Assembly: GCF_027595985.1 (NCBI RefSeq)
Contig: NC_073304.1
Span: forward strand, 145,817,246 to 145,881,245
Source of the DNA: Sorex araneus
Lineage: Eukaryota > Chordata > Mammalia > Eulipotyphla > Soricidae
Direction of reading: 5' to 3'
Length of the DNA: 64,000 bases
The notes beneath the pieces are model-generated. The model saw only the letters and a list, made by a program, of their open reading frames with translations. It searched no databases and was not told the origin of the DNA. How positions within the stretch are numbered: position 1 is the first letter of the stretch; each line of letters begins with the position of its first letter. Positions 32,950 to 43,165 of the stretch are shown one piece after another. A program made the translations under genes and the position numbers.

Positions 32950-35900
32950 AGGCGGGGTGGCGGGCGGGTGCCAAGTGCCCCGGTGTGCATGTGTGGCTGA
33001 GCGGTGGCAGCGCGGCTGCAGGCGACACCCCTTCTCCCTCGGAAGGCGCAGGGCCGATCGGTTCTCCAGGCCGTCATCGCTCGGTGCTCTGCCCGAGGTG
33101 AGGAGGCGGGCTGGTGGGGTTGGCGTGGCCCAAGCCGAAGGCACCGAGAGCTCAGGGCAGCATCGGTGTTGAGAGCGGCGGGAACAACAGCCTCAGCTAG
33201 CAGGGAAGATGAAAGGTAACCAGATTGAGCTGGGAGATGTGACACCACACAATATTAAACAGTTGAAGAGATTGAACCAGGTCATCTTTCCAGTCAGCTA
33301 CAATGACAAGTTCTACAAGGATGTGCTGGAGGTTGGCGAGCTAGCAAAACTTGTCTATTTCAATGATACCGCAGTAGGTGCAGTATGCTGTAGGGTGGAT
33401 CATTCACAGAATCAGAAGAGACTTTACATCATGACACCAGGATGTCTGGCTCCATACCGAAGGCTAGAAATAGGAACTAAAATGTTAAATCATGTCTTAA
33501 ACATCTGTGAAAAAGATGGCACTTTTGACATTTACCTTCATGTGCAGATCAGCAATGAGTCAGCAATTGACTTCTACAGAAAATTTGGCTTTAAGGTTAT
33601 TGAGACAAGAACTACTATAAGAGAATAGAGCCCACAGATGCTCACGTGCTGCAGAAAAACCTCAAAGTCCCTTCTGGCCAGAATGCAGATGTGCAAAAGA
33701 CAGACAACTGATCAAATTACAAATGAACTTTCTTGCACTTGATTGTCGCCAAATAAAAGAGGCCCATTGATTTTCCCCTCACCCCTTTCTTTTAAAGCTT
33801 TTTACCCTCTGTTGTCCTTTCCCCCTTTTATTTCCTTTCCTCTTAAAATTTTTAATATATTCAAGGATTTTTAAAATTAATCATGTTTGGATTGTTTTAG
33901 TTCTCTTTTTTTATTTTCCTTTTTTTTTTTTGGTGAGGTGGTTTGACTATAGGAAAGAAAAATATACTTTAGTTTCTTCACAGCTAAGCTTAAAATTTGA
34001 GTATCAATTTCAAAATTTGTTAGCCTTTTTTTTTTTAAATGTCCTGCTTTCACATTGAAGGGCAAAGCCTACAAATTATCATATATTTCAAAAGACAAAA
34101 AAAGTAGCAGTATTTTGTTTTCTAACTCATAGACAAGTTTAGTATCTTTGTGGTACTTTGTGGTACTTTTGGGTTTTTTTAAGACTGTGGGATGCTAATC
34201 CCTGAACATTGCCTTCATTCCATCTCTGTCCTTCTGAGTACTGTATCAGGAGTTTAGACCATTTGTTATCCTTATAAGAAATACTAAACTTATATTGTTT
34301 TTTAAAAGCAATTATTTCTTCTCTTCTTTGATGGAGGTTAAGGGTGGGTGGGAGAGTTTTGGTAGATAGTGTCAAACATTGTTCTCAGTATTTGAGTTAA
34401 ACTGCATTTTGCTAATGAGTGGACTGGTTTTTAGCAGGTTTGTTTTTCCTGCTGTTGATTATTAGTGGCATTAACTTTTAGAGTGTGGGCTGGTGAGATT
34501 AATTTTTTTTAATATCCCAGCTAGAGATATGGCCTTTAACTGACCTAAAGATGTTTGTTGTGATTCACTTTTTTCCCCCCCTGTCTTTTTTGTTCAGTAA
34601 ACCCACAGTATATAGTCTAACTTTGAAAATGAAGTTAATGATGTCCTTATAGATTAATATCTCTAAATAAGCCTGAAGCAGGTGTTTTCTCTTGGACATA
34701 TTAAAAAATACCTAAAAGGAAGCTTCGAGGAACTTGTGGCACAATAAATGGATTTAATGTTAGCTACTCCAGATTGTTTAAAATGTGGCCACTGAACATT
34801 TGATTATATAGGAAAGAATATCTAGTCAGTATTTTTGAGAAAATATAGCTGTGCTATTGCTTATCTGTTGGAGAACATCCCAGATTTGCTTATATTTTGT
34901 GCCTATTATAGTAAGGATTTGGGGGAGGGGGAGTTGTTGAACATAACTGCTTTTATTCTTGGAAAAATAGAAGTCTAGAAGTGGTAATAATGCAAGTGTC
35001 ACTGTGACTTCCTCTTCTTCACAGGACTGGTTTATGCCAGGTCATTTAATGACATATAGGGACTGATTTTAATTGGGTTGATATTTTTTGTAAGATAAAG
35101 GACATCTAGCATTTTCATTTTTCCTCCATAGTCCCATCTCCAATATTTAAAAAATTTTTAGATTGCCAATAGTGTGGTACAAGGAATATTCTGATTAGAC
35201 ATTGAAAATGCACAAGGCTTGACTTTTCTGTCATCTGACTTTTAAGAGAAGGTTGGTTTATTATATTTAGTCTCAAGAAAATTCTGGCATAACAGACTCA
35301 TCCCTCCCAACATGTTAAGTATCAGAATTATTGAATTATTTTACACGATGTTTATGCACATTTTATATCTTTTTAAGTTAATTTGAGAATGTGAAAGTTA
35401 AAAGTACAGTAGACTTCTATAGTCTTAATTCAGTGCCAAGCGTAATACAGAAAAGGAAGATAGTGGTTGAATGAGTGTGTAGGGTTCTAATCTTAAGATA
35501 GTAAAATTGTAGAAAGACCATGCTGATTTCTTGAGTCTCAGTTTCTTAAGCAGTCCAAATCTAAGCTCAGAAGAAAAGTTTAGCATTAAGTACCTTTACC
35601 TTCATGGATAAGCTTCAGCTTGTTCTTACCAACACAAAGTGTGTGAGTTACAGAAGGGAAAATTAGTTTGAAGAATTCAGCCTTTTTGTAAACCTCCAGA
35701 TATCAAAGTAGATTTTGATATATAAATGAGTTTTCTGAGATGACACTGCCGCTATTTCTATAACCATTTCACCTGGATTATCTAATCAGTCCATTGAATG
35801 TATCCCTAAATGTGGTGATTGAAAACCGAATACCTGCCTCATGACAATTAAGTACATATTATTTAAGGAGGAAAAAATAATAAATTTTGAATTGAGTGTG

Positions 35901-36549
35901 TAGACTCCCTATCATAGTTTCTTTTTCCATACTAGTCAGTGATTTTACCTAAATTGTATGTGTTTATAAAGGGTTAATTATCCTACATGAAACTGTTAAA
36001 TAATTCCATCTACTTAAGGAGGAGGATGTAGAAATAGAAGCTGGGTGCTAGTAGTTCATATGCTTACAAGTTGGTAAAGACTGAAATAATGTCCCATGTT
36101 GAGTTGAATATTTTGACATGTAATAAAATTATTGAGGTAAAACCATTAGAAAATTGCAAGATATGTCCATCATATTTTCCAGGACAAATCATTTTTACTG
36201 TGGGGCGAATAGGCAAAAGTCATATGTTTTGCATTTAGTTCTAAAGAAAAGAATTTGTAGAGAAATCTATGCAATATAATTTGTCCAAATTGTTTTCATT
36301 TGAGGAAAGAAGTCTGAAATCCCCCAAACAGTTGATTCATTTGAAAATCCTCCAAAAGCAACTATTGGGAAACCAAGGTTTGTGGGTAGAAAAGAAAAAT
36401 TCCTTAGTTTTTTGGAGGGAATAACTTTAAAAATACTTAAATGGCTAAGTTTCCTTGGTGCAGTTAAGAATTAAACTTGTTGATTTTAACATTGCTGTTA
36501 CATCTGAAATAAACTTATGTGATGTTCTGGTAAAAATAATAATAATAAT
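32950..36549 (+). pseudogene. NAA50: NAA50 (N-alpha-acetyltransferase 50) processed retrocopy
   Basis: An intronless copy of the NAA50 mRNA, about 3.6 kb. It has a GC-rich 5' UTR (32,950-33,208), a reading frame starting MKGNQIELGDVTPHNIKQLK at 33,209, a long 3' UTR, AATAAA at 36,508-36,513 and an A-rich tail. NAA50 is a 169-residue GNAT-fold enzyme that acetylates N-terminal methionines and is needed for sister-chromatid cohesion. Three lesions appear against the usual protein: Glu at residue 87 replaces a glycine of the acetyl-CoA loop (RRLEIGT), one codon is missing in GTFDIYLHV, and a 4-nt deletion near 33,607 shifts the frame. The frame then stops at 33,628 after 139 residues. The original stop TGA survives at 33,709-33,711. 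The intact-looking 5' half suggests a fairly recent copy. Confidence 0.95.
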
Positions 36550-36558
36550 AATGATTTA

Positions 36559-37345
36559 CAAAGTTATTGACAGTTCTAGCACCAATCCCACCACCTGTGT
36601 CTACTTACCTCCACCAGTGTTCCCATAATTTCCCCATCCCTCCCCCTCAGCCTGCCATCTTGACCAGCACATTGAAAAAAGAAAGTCTCCTAGTGGGTAA
36701 TCAGAACTTATTCACGTGAGTATCACTATAATTGTATACAAGCCCTCACAGAAGACTGACTGGCTTTAAAGAAAAAAGAAAATACCTCAGCGAATTACAA
36801 AGTTATTTGTGATTCAGTTTCAGAAACAATATTTCAACATTAATCCTTCACCAGTATCTTGTCTTTCCACCATAAGCTCTGCCCCTCCTGTCGTAGCTAC
36901 ATCTACCTCTATGAGAGCTACTTTTTTCAGTAACTTTTGACATTGTGAGTTTAGGTACTGTTGTCATGCATAATTCTTTACTACCTTTCAGTCCCTTTTC
37001 TTTCCCTCCCATTTGAACACTTTCCTTCTTCACTATTATGTTCCCTTCCCTATCCACTTGTACCAGTTTTCACTCCCCCAAGTGACATCCTTTCTACTCA
37101 AGACCAGTTTCATAGTTTATATTGCTTTTGGACATTTGTTATTCCACTGTTGCTTCTTATCATATCCCACATATGAGAAAAATAATTTTGTGTCCTCTCT
37201 ACCACTTTTTACTGATGTCATGTACCACCCGAGCTTGCTTTCCACCTCCAGTGTTCCAAAGATCTCTGCCATTCACTAAAATCCTAAGCTCAGTTCAGTG
37301 GACAACATCTTTAGTTTTGATTCTTTTGACCATTTGTTCTCTTGG
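36559..37345 (-). mobile_element. Old antisense L1 3' UTR/tail sequences
   Basis: CAAAGTTATTGACAGTTCTA, CCACCAGTGTTCCCATAAT and CCTCAGCCTGCCATCTTGAC are antisense 3' UTR text. A second similar start (ATTACAAAGTTATTTGTGAT) at 36,795 suggests two overlapping old insertions. The 164- and 88-codon frames here are fortuitous. Confidence 0.6.
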
Positions 37346-37364
37346 TTTTTGTGGCTTTTTAAAA

Positions 37365-37545
37365 AAAATTGGGTGGGGGGTGGGGAGCACACCTGATGGT
37401 GTTCAGGACTTCCTCCTGGCTCTGTGTTCAGGGATCACTTCTGGCAAGGCACAAAGAACACCTGGGGTGCCAGGGATTGAATCTGGGTCAACCACATGCA
37501 AGGCAAATGCTCTACTTGTTGTTCTATCCTGCTCCAGTGCTTATT
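37365..37545 (-). mobile_element. SINE (SOR-type), antisense, old
   Basis: GCACACCTGATGGTGTTCAG, TCCTGGCTCTGTGTTCAGGG, TTGAATCTGGGTCAACCACA. Diverged, with a damaged tRNA end (TTCTATCCTGCTCCAG). Confidence 0.8.
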
Positions 37546-38264
37546 ATTTTAATTTTTATCTTATATATGACAAAAGTCTCCCCTCTTTTATTATTTTCTT
37601 TTTATTGTGGAGGTAGGGACACCTAGACACCTAATGATAAATAGATCTACTCTGGAAAGTGACAAAATTGAAAAATAATGATAATTTAGTAAGAGTGAAG
37701 AAATTGAAAAAATTTTAAGGCAAAATCTAATAGGTAAAGTAAAAAAGTGTTTGTCCTAAGAAATAGAATATTGTTTTTATGCTAGAAAATATTATAGATA
37801 CTGCTTAAATATCTGTATACTTAAGATGTAATACCTGCAATACTAAGTAAAAGATTGTAGTAAAAGTACAGATGTTAAAAGAATACCCTATCATGTGTTT
37901 AGAACATTTAATGTAAATGAAATGTTAGTTCATTATTTCAAATGTATGAAATACCTTAACAATTAGAAGTAACTAAAAAACTTTTTCGTTTTTTAGTGCA
38001 GAGCAACCTTATGCACCATGAGTGAATGCCATACTTAATGTCAAATGCTAAGAAGTTTGTCTTGCTTTTTAAAGAAGCTCTAAAACTTCTTGCAAAACTG
38101 ACTTTTCTAATACTACTTTTTTATTGAGACTTTGTAGTTTACAATGCTATTCTTTAAGCACAATGTGTCTTAGAGTTTTCCTGTTTGAGTCTGGGGCCCT
38201 GTGGCCACTTATATTTGGTTCTCTATATTCCTTAACTCTGGCAAGTTCTTATTTATGATTCTTT
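37546..38264. other. Unassigned AT-rich sequence
   Basis: No repeat or gene recognised. Confidence 0.35.
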
Positions 38265-38437
38265 TTTTCTTTTTGCTTTTTGGGTCACACCGGCGATTCA
38301 CAGGCGTTACTCCTGGCTCTGCACTTGGGAATCACTCCTGGTGGTGTTCAGGGGACCATATGGGATGCTGGGAATCAAACCCGGGTAGGCCACATGCAAG
38401 GCAAACGCTCCACCCGCTGTGCTATCACTCCAGCCCC
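38265..38437 (-). mobile_element. tRNA-derived SINE (SOR-type)
   Basis: Antisense copy: GGGTCACACCGGCGATTCAC, AATCAAACCCGGGTAGGCCA, GCTGTGCTATCACTCCAGCCC. Possible imperfect target-site duplications are ATGATTCTTT before and CTGATTTCTTT after. Confidence 0.93.
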
Positions 38438-38694
38438 TCTGATTTCTTTAACTATAGGTTCTTTGTCAAATTTGCCTTCATCGTTTTAGGAACTCCGGTG
38501 ATTGTTCTCTGGCATGCTTTTCATTTCTTTTCAGATTTTCCTACATTCTGTTGTTTTATAGAGGTTTCCTCTGGAGTGCTTTATCCTTTCCTCTGCTTCT
38601 CTTTCTCTGCTAGGTGTCAAACGTCTATTGAGTTTTTTATATCAGCTACCATACTTTGCATTTCTCTCATTTCTGCTTGAAGTTTTTTCATTTC

Positions 38695-39504
38695 AACTAA
38701 CAATTTATTTTATTTAAACTTTATTTAAAGAACTGCTTTACAGAATTATTGATAGATGAGTTTTAGGCATACAGTGTTTCAACAAAAAACTCCTGCCATC
38801 AGTGTGAACTTATCTTTCACCAGTGTATCCATGCTTCCTGTCCCCCGACACCTCACTCCCCAGACCACCACCTGCTATTGTGCAGGCATATTTCAAAGTG
38901 GGTGGGTGCATTTTAGATCTTCAGTATTGTTGAGTCCTTTGACTATTACTATACCACGTTCCCATATGACCAATAGACCTGAAGCTCCAGCTCGTACTCC
39001 CCCATTACTTCCCTTTCTCATCTTCTTGCTTCTGCCCTTGATTTCTTCTCTGTTCTTTTTCTTCCAGTATGCTAAGGTACTGGCATACAGTATGTCAGCT
39101 GCATGACATCTGATAGCCAGTTCTCCTGCTTGGAGAACTTGGCAAGCTACCAAGAGTTTGCTGCCTGCATGGGGGAGAGCCTAGCAAGCTCCCCGTGATG
39201 TATACATATGCCAAATACAGTAACAATGATGGGTCTCATTCCCCTGACCCTGAAAAACCTCTAATGCAGCACCATTGGGAAGGACGAGTAAAGAGAGGCT
39301 GCTAAAATCTCGGCTAGAATGAATGGAGATGTTACTGGACCTGCTCGAGCAAATTGATGATCAACAAGATAACAGTGATACAGTGATGTTAAGGTAAGAA
39401 TGATCTTGGCATCTCTCATTTACTTCATTTCATTTCCTCATTACTCTGTACACCACAGCTAAGAGGTCATCCTGTATATGTCTTTATCTGGCTTACTTCA
39501 CTCA
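38695..39504 (-). mobile_element. Old antisense L1 3' end (outer layer of a nest)
   Basis: It reads TTTATTTAAACTTTATTTAA, TTCACCAGTGTATCCATGC, and after the SINE-2 copy TTATCTGGCTTACTTCACTC. It resumes at 41,826 beyond the composite element with GACCATGGTATCTTC and GCAGATGCATAGTATTG. Joining the parts restores a plausible antisense L1 end. Confidence 0.7.
39105..39388 (+). mobile_element. SINE-2, long-body form
   Basis: TTGGCAAGCTACCAAGAG, CAAGCTCCCCGTGATGTATA, CATTGGGAAGGACGAGTAAA, AGAGGCTGCTAAAATCTCGG, tail GATAACAGTGATACAGTGAT. It contains the roughly 90-nt GACCCTGAA...AAAATCTC segment that short SINE-2 copies lack. The tRNA head is missing. Confidence 0.85.
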
Positions 39505-39563
39505 CTGTAGAGTCTTTTGCCCCTGCCCCTGTCTTCACCAGGCCCCTCAGAAGGAGAGTGTTG
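39499..39563 (+). mobile_element. Composite retroposon, copy 2, 5' piece
   Basis: The start CACTGTAGAGTCTTTTGCCC parallels CACTACAGAGAGTCTCTTGC at 55,100. It is interrupted by the L1 at 39,564-41,264 and resumes at 41,280. Confidence 0.7.
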
Positions 39564-41264
39564 TCAACCCCAAATGTATGATCATCTAATCTTTGATAAA
39601 GGGGCAAGAAATGTGAAGTGGAGCAAAGAAAGCCTCTTCAACAAATGGTGTTGGCATAACTGGACAACCACATGCAAAAAAATGGGCTTAGACCTTGACC
39701 TGACACCATGCACAAAAATCAGATCAAAATGAATTAAAGACCTCAACATCAGACCACAACCCATAAGGTACATCGAAGACAAGGTCGGCAAAACCCTCCA
39801 CGATATTGAAACTAAAGGTATCTTCAAAGATGACACAGAACTAAGCAATCAAGTAAAAACAGAGTTAAACAAATGGGACAACATTAAACTAAGAAGCTTC
39901 TGCACCGCAAAAGACACAGTGACCAGAATACAAAGGCAATCTATAGAATGAGAAAGGATAGTCACCCAGTACCCATCCAATTAAGGATTGATATCAAGGG
40001 TATAAAAAGCACTGGTTGAACTCTACAAGAAGAAAACATCCAACCCCATCAGAAAATGGGCCGAAGAAATGAACAGAAACTTTTCCAAGAAAAAGATACG
40101 AATGGCTAAAAGGTACATGAAAAAATGCTCTGCATCACTAATCATCAGGGAGATGCAGATCAAAACAACCATGAGATACCACCTCACTACAGAGAATGGC
40201 ACACATCCAAAAGAACAAAAGCAACTGCTGTTGGAGAGTATGTGGAGAGAAAGGGACCCTTCTACACTGCTTGTGGGAATGTCGACCGGTTCAGCCCCTT
40301 TGGAAAACAATACGATTTTCAAAAAATTAGAATTTGAGCTTCCATTTGATCCAGCAATACCACTTCTGGGAATATATCCTGGAGAAACAAAAATATATAG
40401 TCTAAATGACATCTGCACTTATATGTTCATGGCGGCACTGTTTACAATAGCCAGAATCTGGAAAAAAACCCGAGTGCCCGAAAACAGATGACTGGTTAAA
40501 GAACTTTTGGTACATCTATACAATGGAATACTATGCAGCTGTTAGAAAGGATGAAGTCATGAACTTTGCATATAAGTGGATCAACATGGAAAGTATCATG
40601 CTAAGTGAAATGAGCCAGAAAGAGTGGGACAGACATAGAAAGATTGCACTCATCGGTGGGATATAAAACAACAGAGTAGGAGACTAATACCCAAGAATAG
40701 TAGTGTATAATACCAGGAGGTTGGCTCCATAGCTTGGAAGCTGGCCTCACACGCTGCGGGAAAGTCATCCAGATAGAGAAGGGAACACTAAGTAAAATGT
40801 GATTGGAGATCCTGCACGGGGAGGGAGATGCATGTTGAAAGTAGACTAGAGACTGAACACGATGGCCACTCAGTGCCCCTACTGCAAACCACAACACCCA
40901 AAAGGAGAGATAGAGAACAAATTGGAATGCCCCGCCACAGAGGCGGGGTGGGGTAGGGGGGATGGAATCGGGGGTGGGAGGGATACTGGGTTCATTGGTG
41001 GTGGAGAATGGACAGTGGTGGAGGGATGGGCTCTCGAACATTGCATGAGGGAAAAACAAGCACGAAAAGGTGTGAATCTGTAAGTGTACCCTCACTGTGA
41101 CTCACAAAAAAAAATACTAAATTGCAAGAGAATGCATCATGGTTCAAAGTAATTAGAATTATGCTGTTCTAAATTCCCTGCATTTTTGAGAAGATAGCAA
41201 TAAATTTGATTGTTATATCATTTTTAAAATTATGCATGTTAAAAATTCAAAGATTAAAAAAAGA
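39564..41264 (+). mobile_element. 5'-truncated L1 with probable 3' transduction, 15-bp TSD
   Basis: The L1 ORF2 C-terminal region ([20 protein letters not shown] at 39,574; later [20 protein letters not shown]) is broken by frameshifts. The 3' UTR (40,700-41,110) ends CCCTCACTGTGACTCAC and an A9 run. About 155 nt without L1 similarity follow (41,111-41,264), holding AATAAA near 41,200 and an A-rich end. The direct repeat AGAAGGAGAGTGTTG is perfect at 39,549-39,563 and 41,265-41,279, so L1 and extra segment went in together. Confidence 0.93.
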
Positions 41265-41279
41265 AGAAGGAGAGTGTTG

Positions 41280-41825
41280 AGTCTCCCTCCCTGCCCTGAG
41301 CAGAGCCCTAGCAACCAAAGACCTCCAGAACCCAGCCACAGCCATGCTCAAGGCCACTCTCCACATGATTGGACGAGCTTCACATATGAAGGAACCGGCA
41401 GAGGAACCCAGGTGTGCAGGACCCAGAGCTGAGATCGGGACTGGGCCTCTTCCATCCAGATTCTCCATTTTCCAGTAGCTAGTCAGTCACACCCACAAAC
41501 TGCCCCCAGTGCCATGTAATCCCATCAATGGCCAACATCCAGAGACTATAAAATCAAGCTCCCGGAAGCCTAGTTCTTTCTCTCAGAGAACCTGACAGAC
41601 TACCGAGAGAGCTTCCTGCCCACACAGGAGAGCCTGGCAAGCTCCCCATGGAGTATTCATATGCCAAATACAGTAACTGACAGGTCTCATTCTCCTGACC
41701 CTGAAAGAGCCTCTAATGCGGCACTGTTGGGAAGGATGAGTAAAGAGAGGCTGCTAAAATCTCAGGGCTAGGATGAATGGAGACGTTACTGGGCCTGCTC
41801 GAGGAAATCGACGATCAACTTCACT
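41280..41825 (+). mobile_element. Composite retroposon, copy 2, main piece
   Basis: The GC-rich module AGCAGAGCCCTAGCAACCAA, CAGAACCCAGCCACAGCCAT and CGGCAGAGGAACCCAGG is followed by the SINE-like body GCCTGGCAAGCTCCCCATGG, AAAGAGAGGCTGCTAAAATC, CTCGAGGAAATCGACGATCA. ACTTCACT at 39,495-39,502 and 41,818-41,825 may be its target-site duplication. Confidence 0.75.
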
Positions 41826-42470
41826 GACCATGGTATCTTCTTTTCCAATCAGGTTGCAGCAAATAGTAGGATTCCATTGTTCCTTGCAGATGCATAGTAT
41901 TGTATATATATACCACATCTTCATAATAATACATTTGTCATTCAACACTGAGGTTTATTCCATATCTTAGTTATTGCACTAAGTGCTGCAGTGAATAATG
42001 GTGTGCATATGTTCTTCTGAGTGAAAGTATTTTTTTTTTTGCCCTGGAGGTAGATGCCCAACAGTGGAATTGTTGCATCATAAAGTAGCAGGGCTAGGAC
42101 GAATAGAGACGTTACAGGGTCAGCTCAAACAAATCGACAGTCAACAGAATGACAGTGATACAGTGATAGTAGCTCGATTCTACTGAGAACTCTCCATACT
42201 GTTTTCCAGAGGGGTTCAATCAAAAGCAGTCCTCAGCAGCAGTGAGTGAGGTCCTTTTACACGAATTGTTCTGTTTTTGATAAGTGCCTTTCTCACTGAA
42301 TGTGAGATGAATGTCATCGTGTCTTGATTTGGAGTCCCATACTGATAAGTGATGCTTAGCACTTTTTCATGAGCATACTGGCCATTCATTTGACATGGAT
42401 AATATACCAAAGGCAGTAATGAATAAAGTTGTGCATCTGTCCTTTTGAATTTTTTTTTTTGTCCATGAGC
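41826..42470 (-). mobile_element. Old antisense L1, continuation
   Basis: TGCATAGTATTGTATATATA, AATAATGGTGTGCATATGTT, GTGGAATTGTTGCATCATAA and, after the small SINE-2 piece, CTCCATACTGTTTTCCAGAG are antisense ORF2 C-terminal text. Confidence 0.8.
42086..42170 (+). mobile_element. SINE-2 tail fragment
   Basis: GGGCTAGGACGAATAGAGAC, CAGTCAACAGAATGACAGTG, ATACAGTGAT. It sits within the old antisense L1, with AGTAG on both sides. Confidence 0.8.
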
Positions 42471-42864
42471 CAGATTTCTTGTGCTTCACTATTTGTGCCA
42501 AAGTTTCTTTGAACTTATTAAACCTCTCAGCAATGTCACTAAAGTCATTATCTGAGCATTTATGGAGCTAGTTGGTGCTGATTGAGACTTCTGTGTTACC
42601 GTTTTCACTTAGTGAGTTTGGTGATCTTCTATGTATCTACCCCATTTGGTTGTTTGCTGTGCTAAGGTTGAATCTTTGTGTGTATTCCCTTTGGGACTCG
42701 GGAATTTGGCTGGGAACTGCTCTTTTCCTTCCCTGCTGTTCTTTACCCAGTGATAGGAAGCATAGCTTTGAGCAGTGTAAGATTCAGTGGAACTGTTGTG
42801 TGGCCGCTATGGGTGTGCATTTAATGAGATGCGGAGCTGGGCCAGTTGAAATGATGGGGGTCAG
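42471..42864. other. Unassigned
   Basis: The sequence is possibly more decayed L1. A 105-codon frame has no family signature. Confidence 0.35.
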
Positions 42865-43165
42865 CAAAAATACAGCTGGAGCAATGTGAATGAAATTAGA
42901 GGACATCGTGCTGAGTGAAGTCAAAAGGAAAGAAATAGATATTAAATGTTATCTCTCATATGGGACTTAAACAGAAGGTAGCAACAAAAGATCACAGGCA
43001 ACACAATGATAGAATTTCACCATAAATCATATAATAGGGGTGTGAAAGAGCTTTGAGGTCTTTGGGGGAGTGATGGAAGTGGTGATAGATAGGGTGTTGG
43101 AATAATGGTCATGTACTGTAAGTCATAGAATCTCAATTTTTTAAAAAATCAATAAAAAGGAAGAA
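42865..43165 (+). mobile_element. Old L1 3' end
   Basis: AGAGGACATCGTGCTGAGTG, TGTTATCTCTCATATGGGAC and the end TGTACTGTAAGTCATAGAAT then AATAAAAAGG are a diverged sense L1 3' end. Confidence 0.75.

Noticed and set aside
32733-33248. Antisense 171- and 134-codon ORFs
   Set aside because: They are the antisense of the SINE and of the GC-rich NAA50 5' UTR.
33209-33628. NAA50 reading frame as a functional gene
   Set aside because: No introns, an A-tail, a 4-nt deletion with early stop, a missing codon and a lost cofactor-loop glycine.
37122-37616. 164-codon ORF
   Set aside because: It runs through an antisense L1 tail and an antisense SINE; it is repeat-derived.
38201-38680. 159-codon ORF
   Set aside because: It is translated antisense SINE plus AT-rich flank; SINE-derived phrases recur in many frames of the window.
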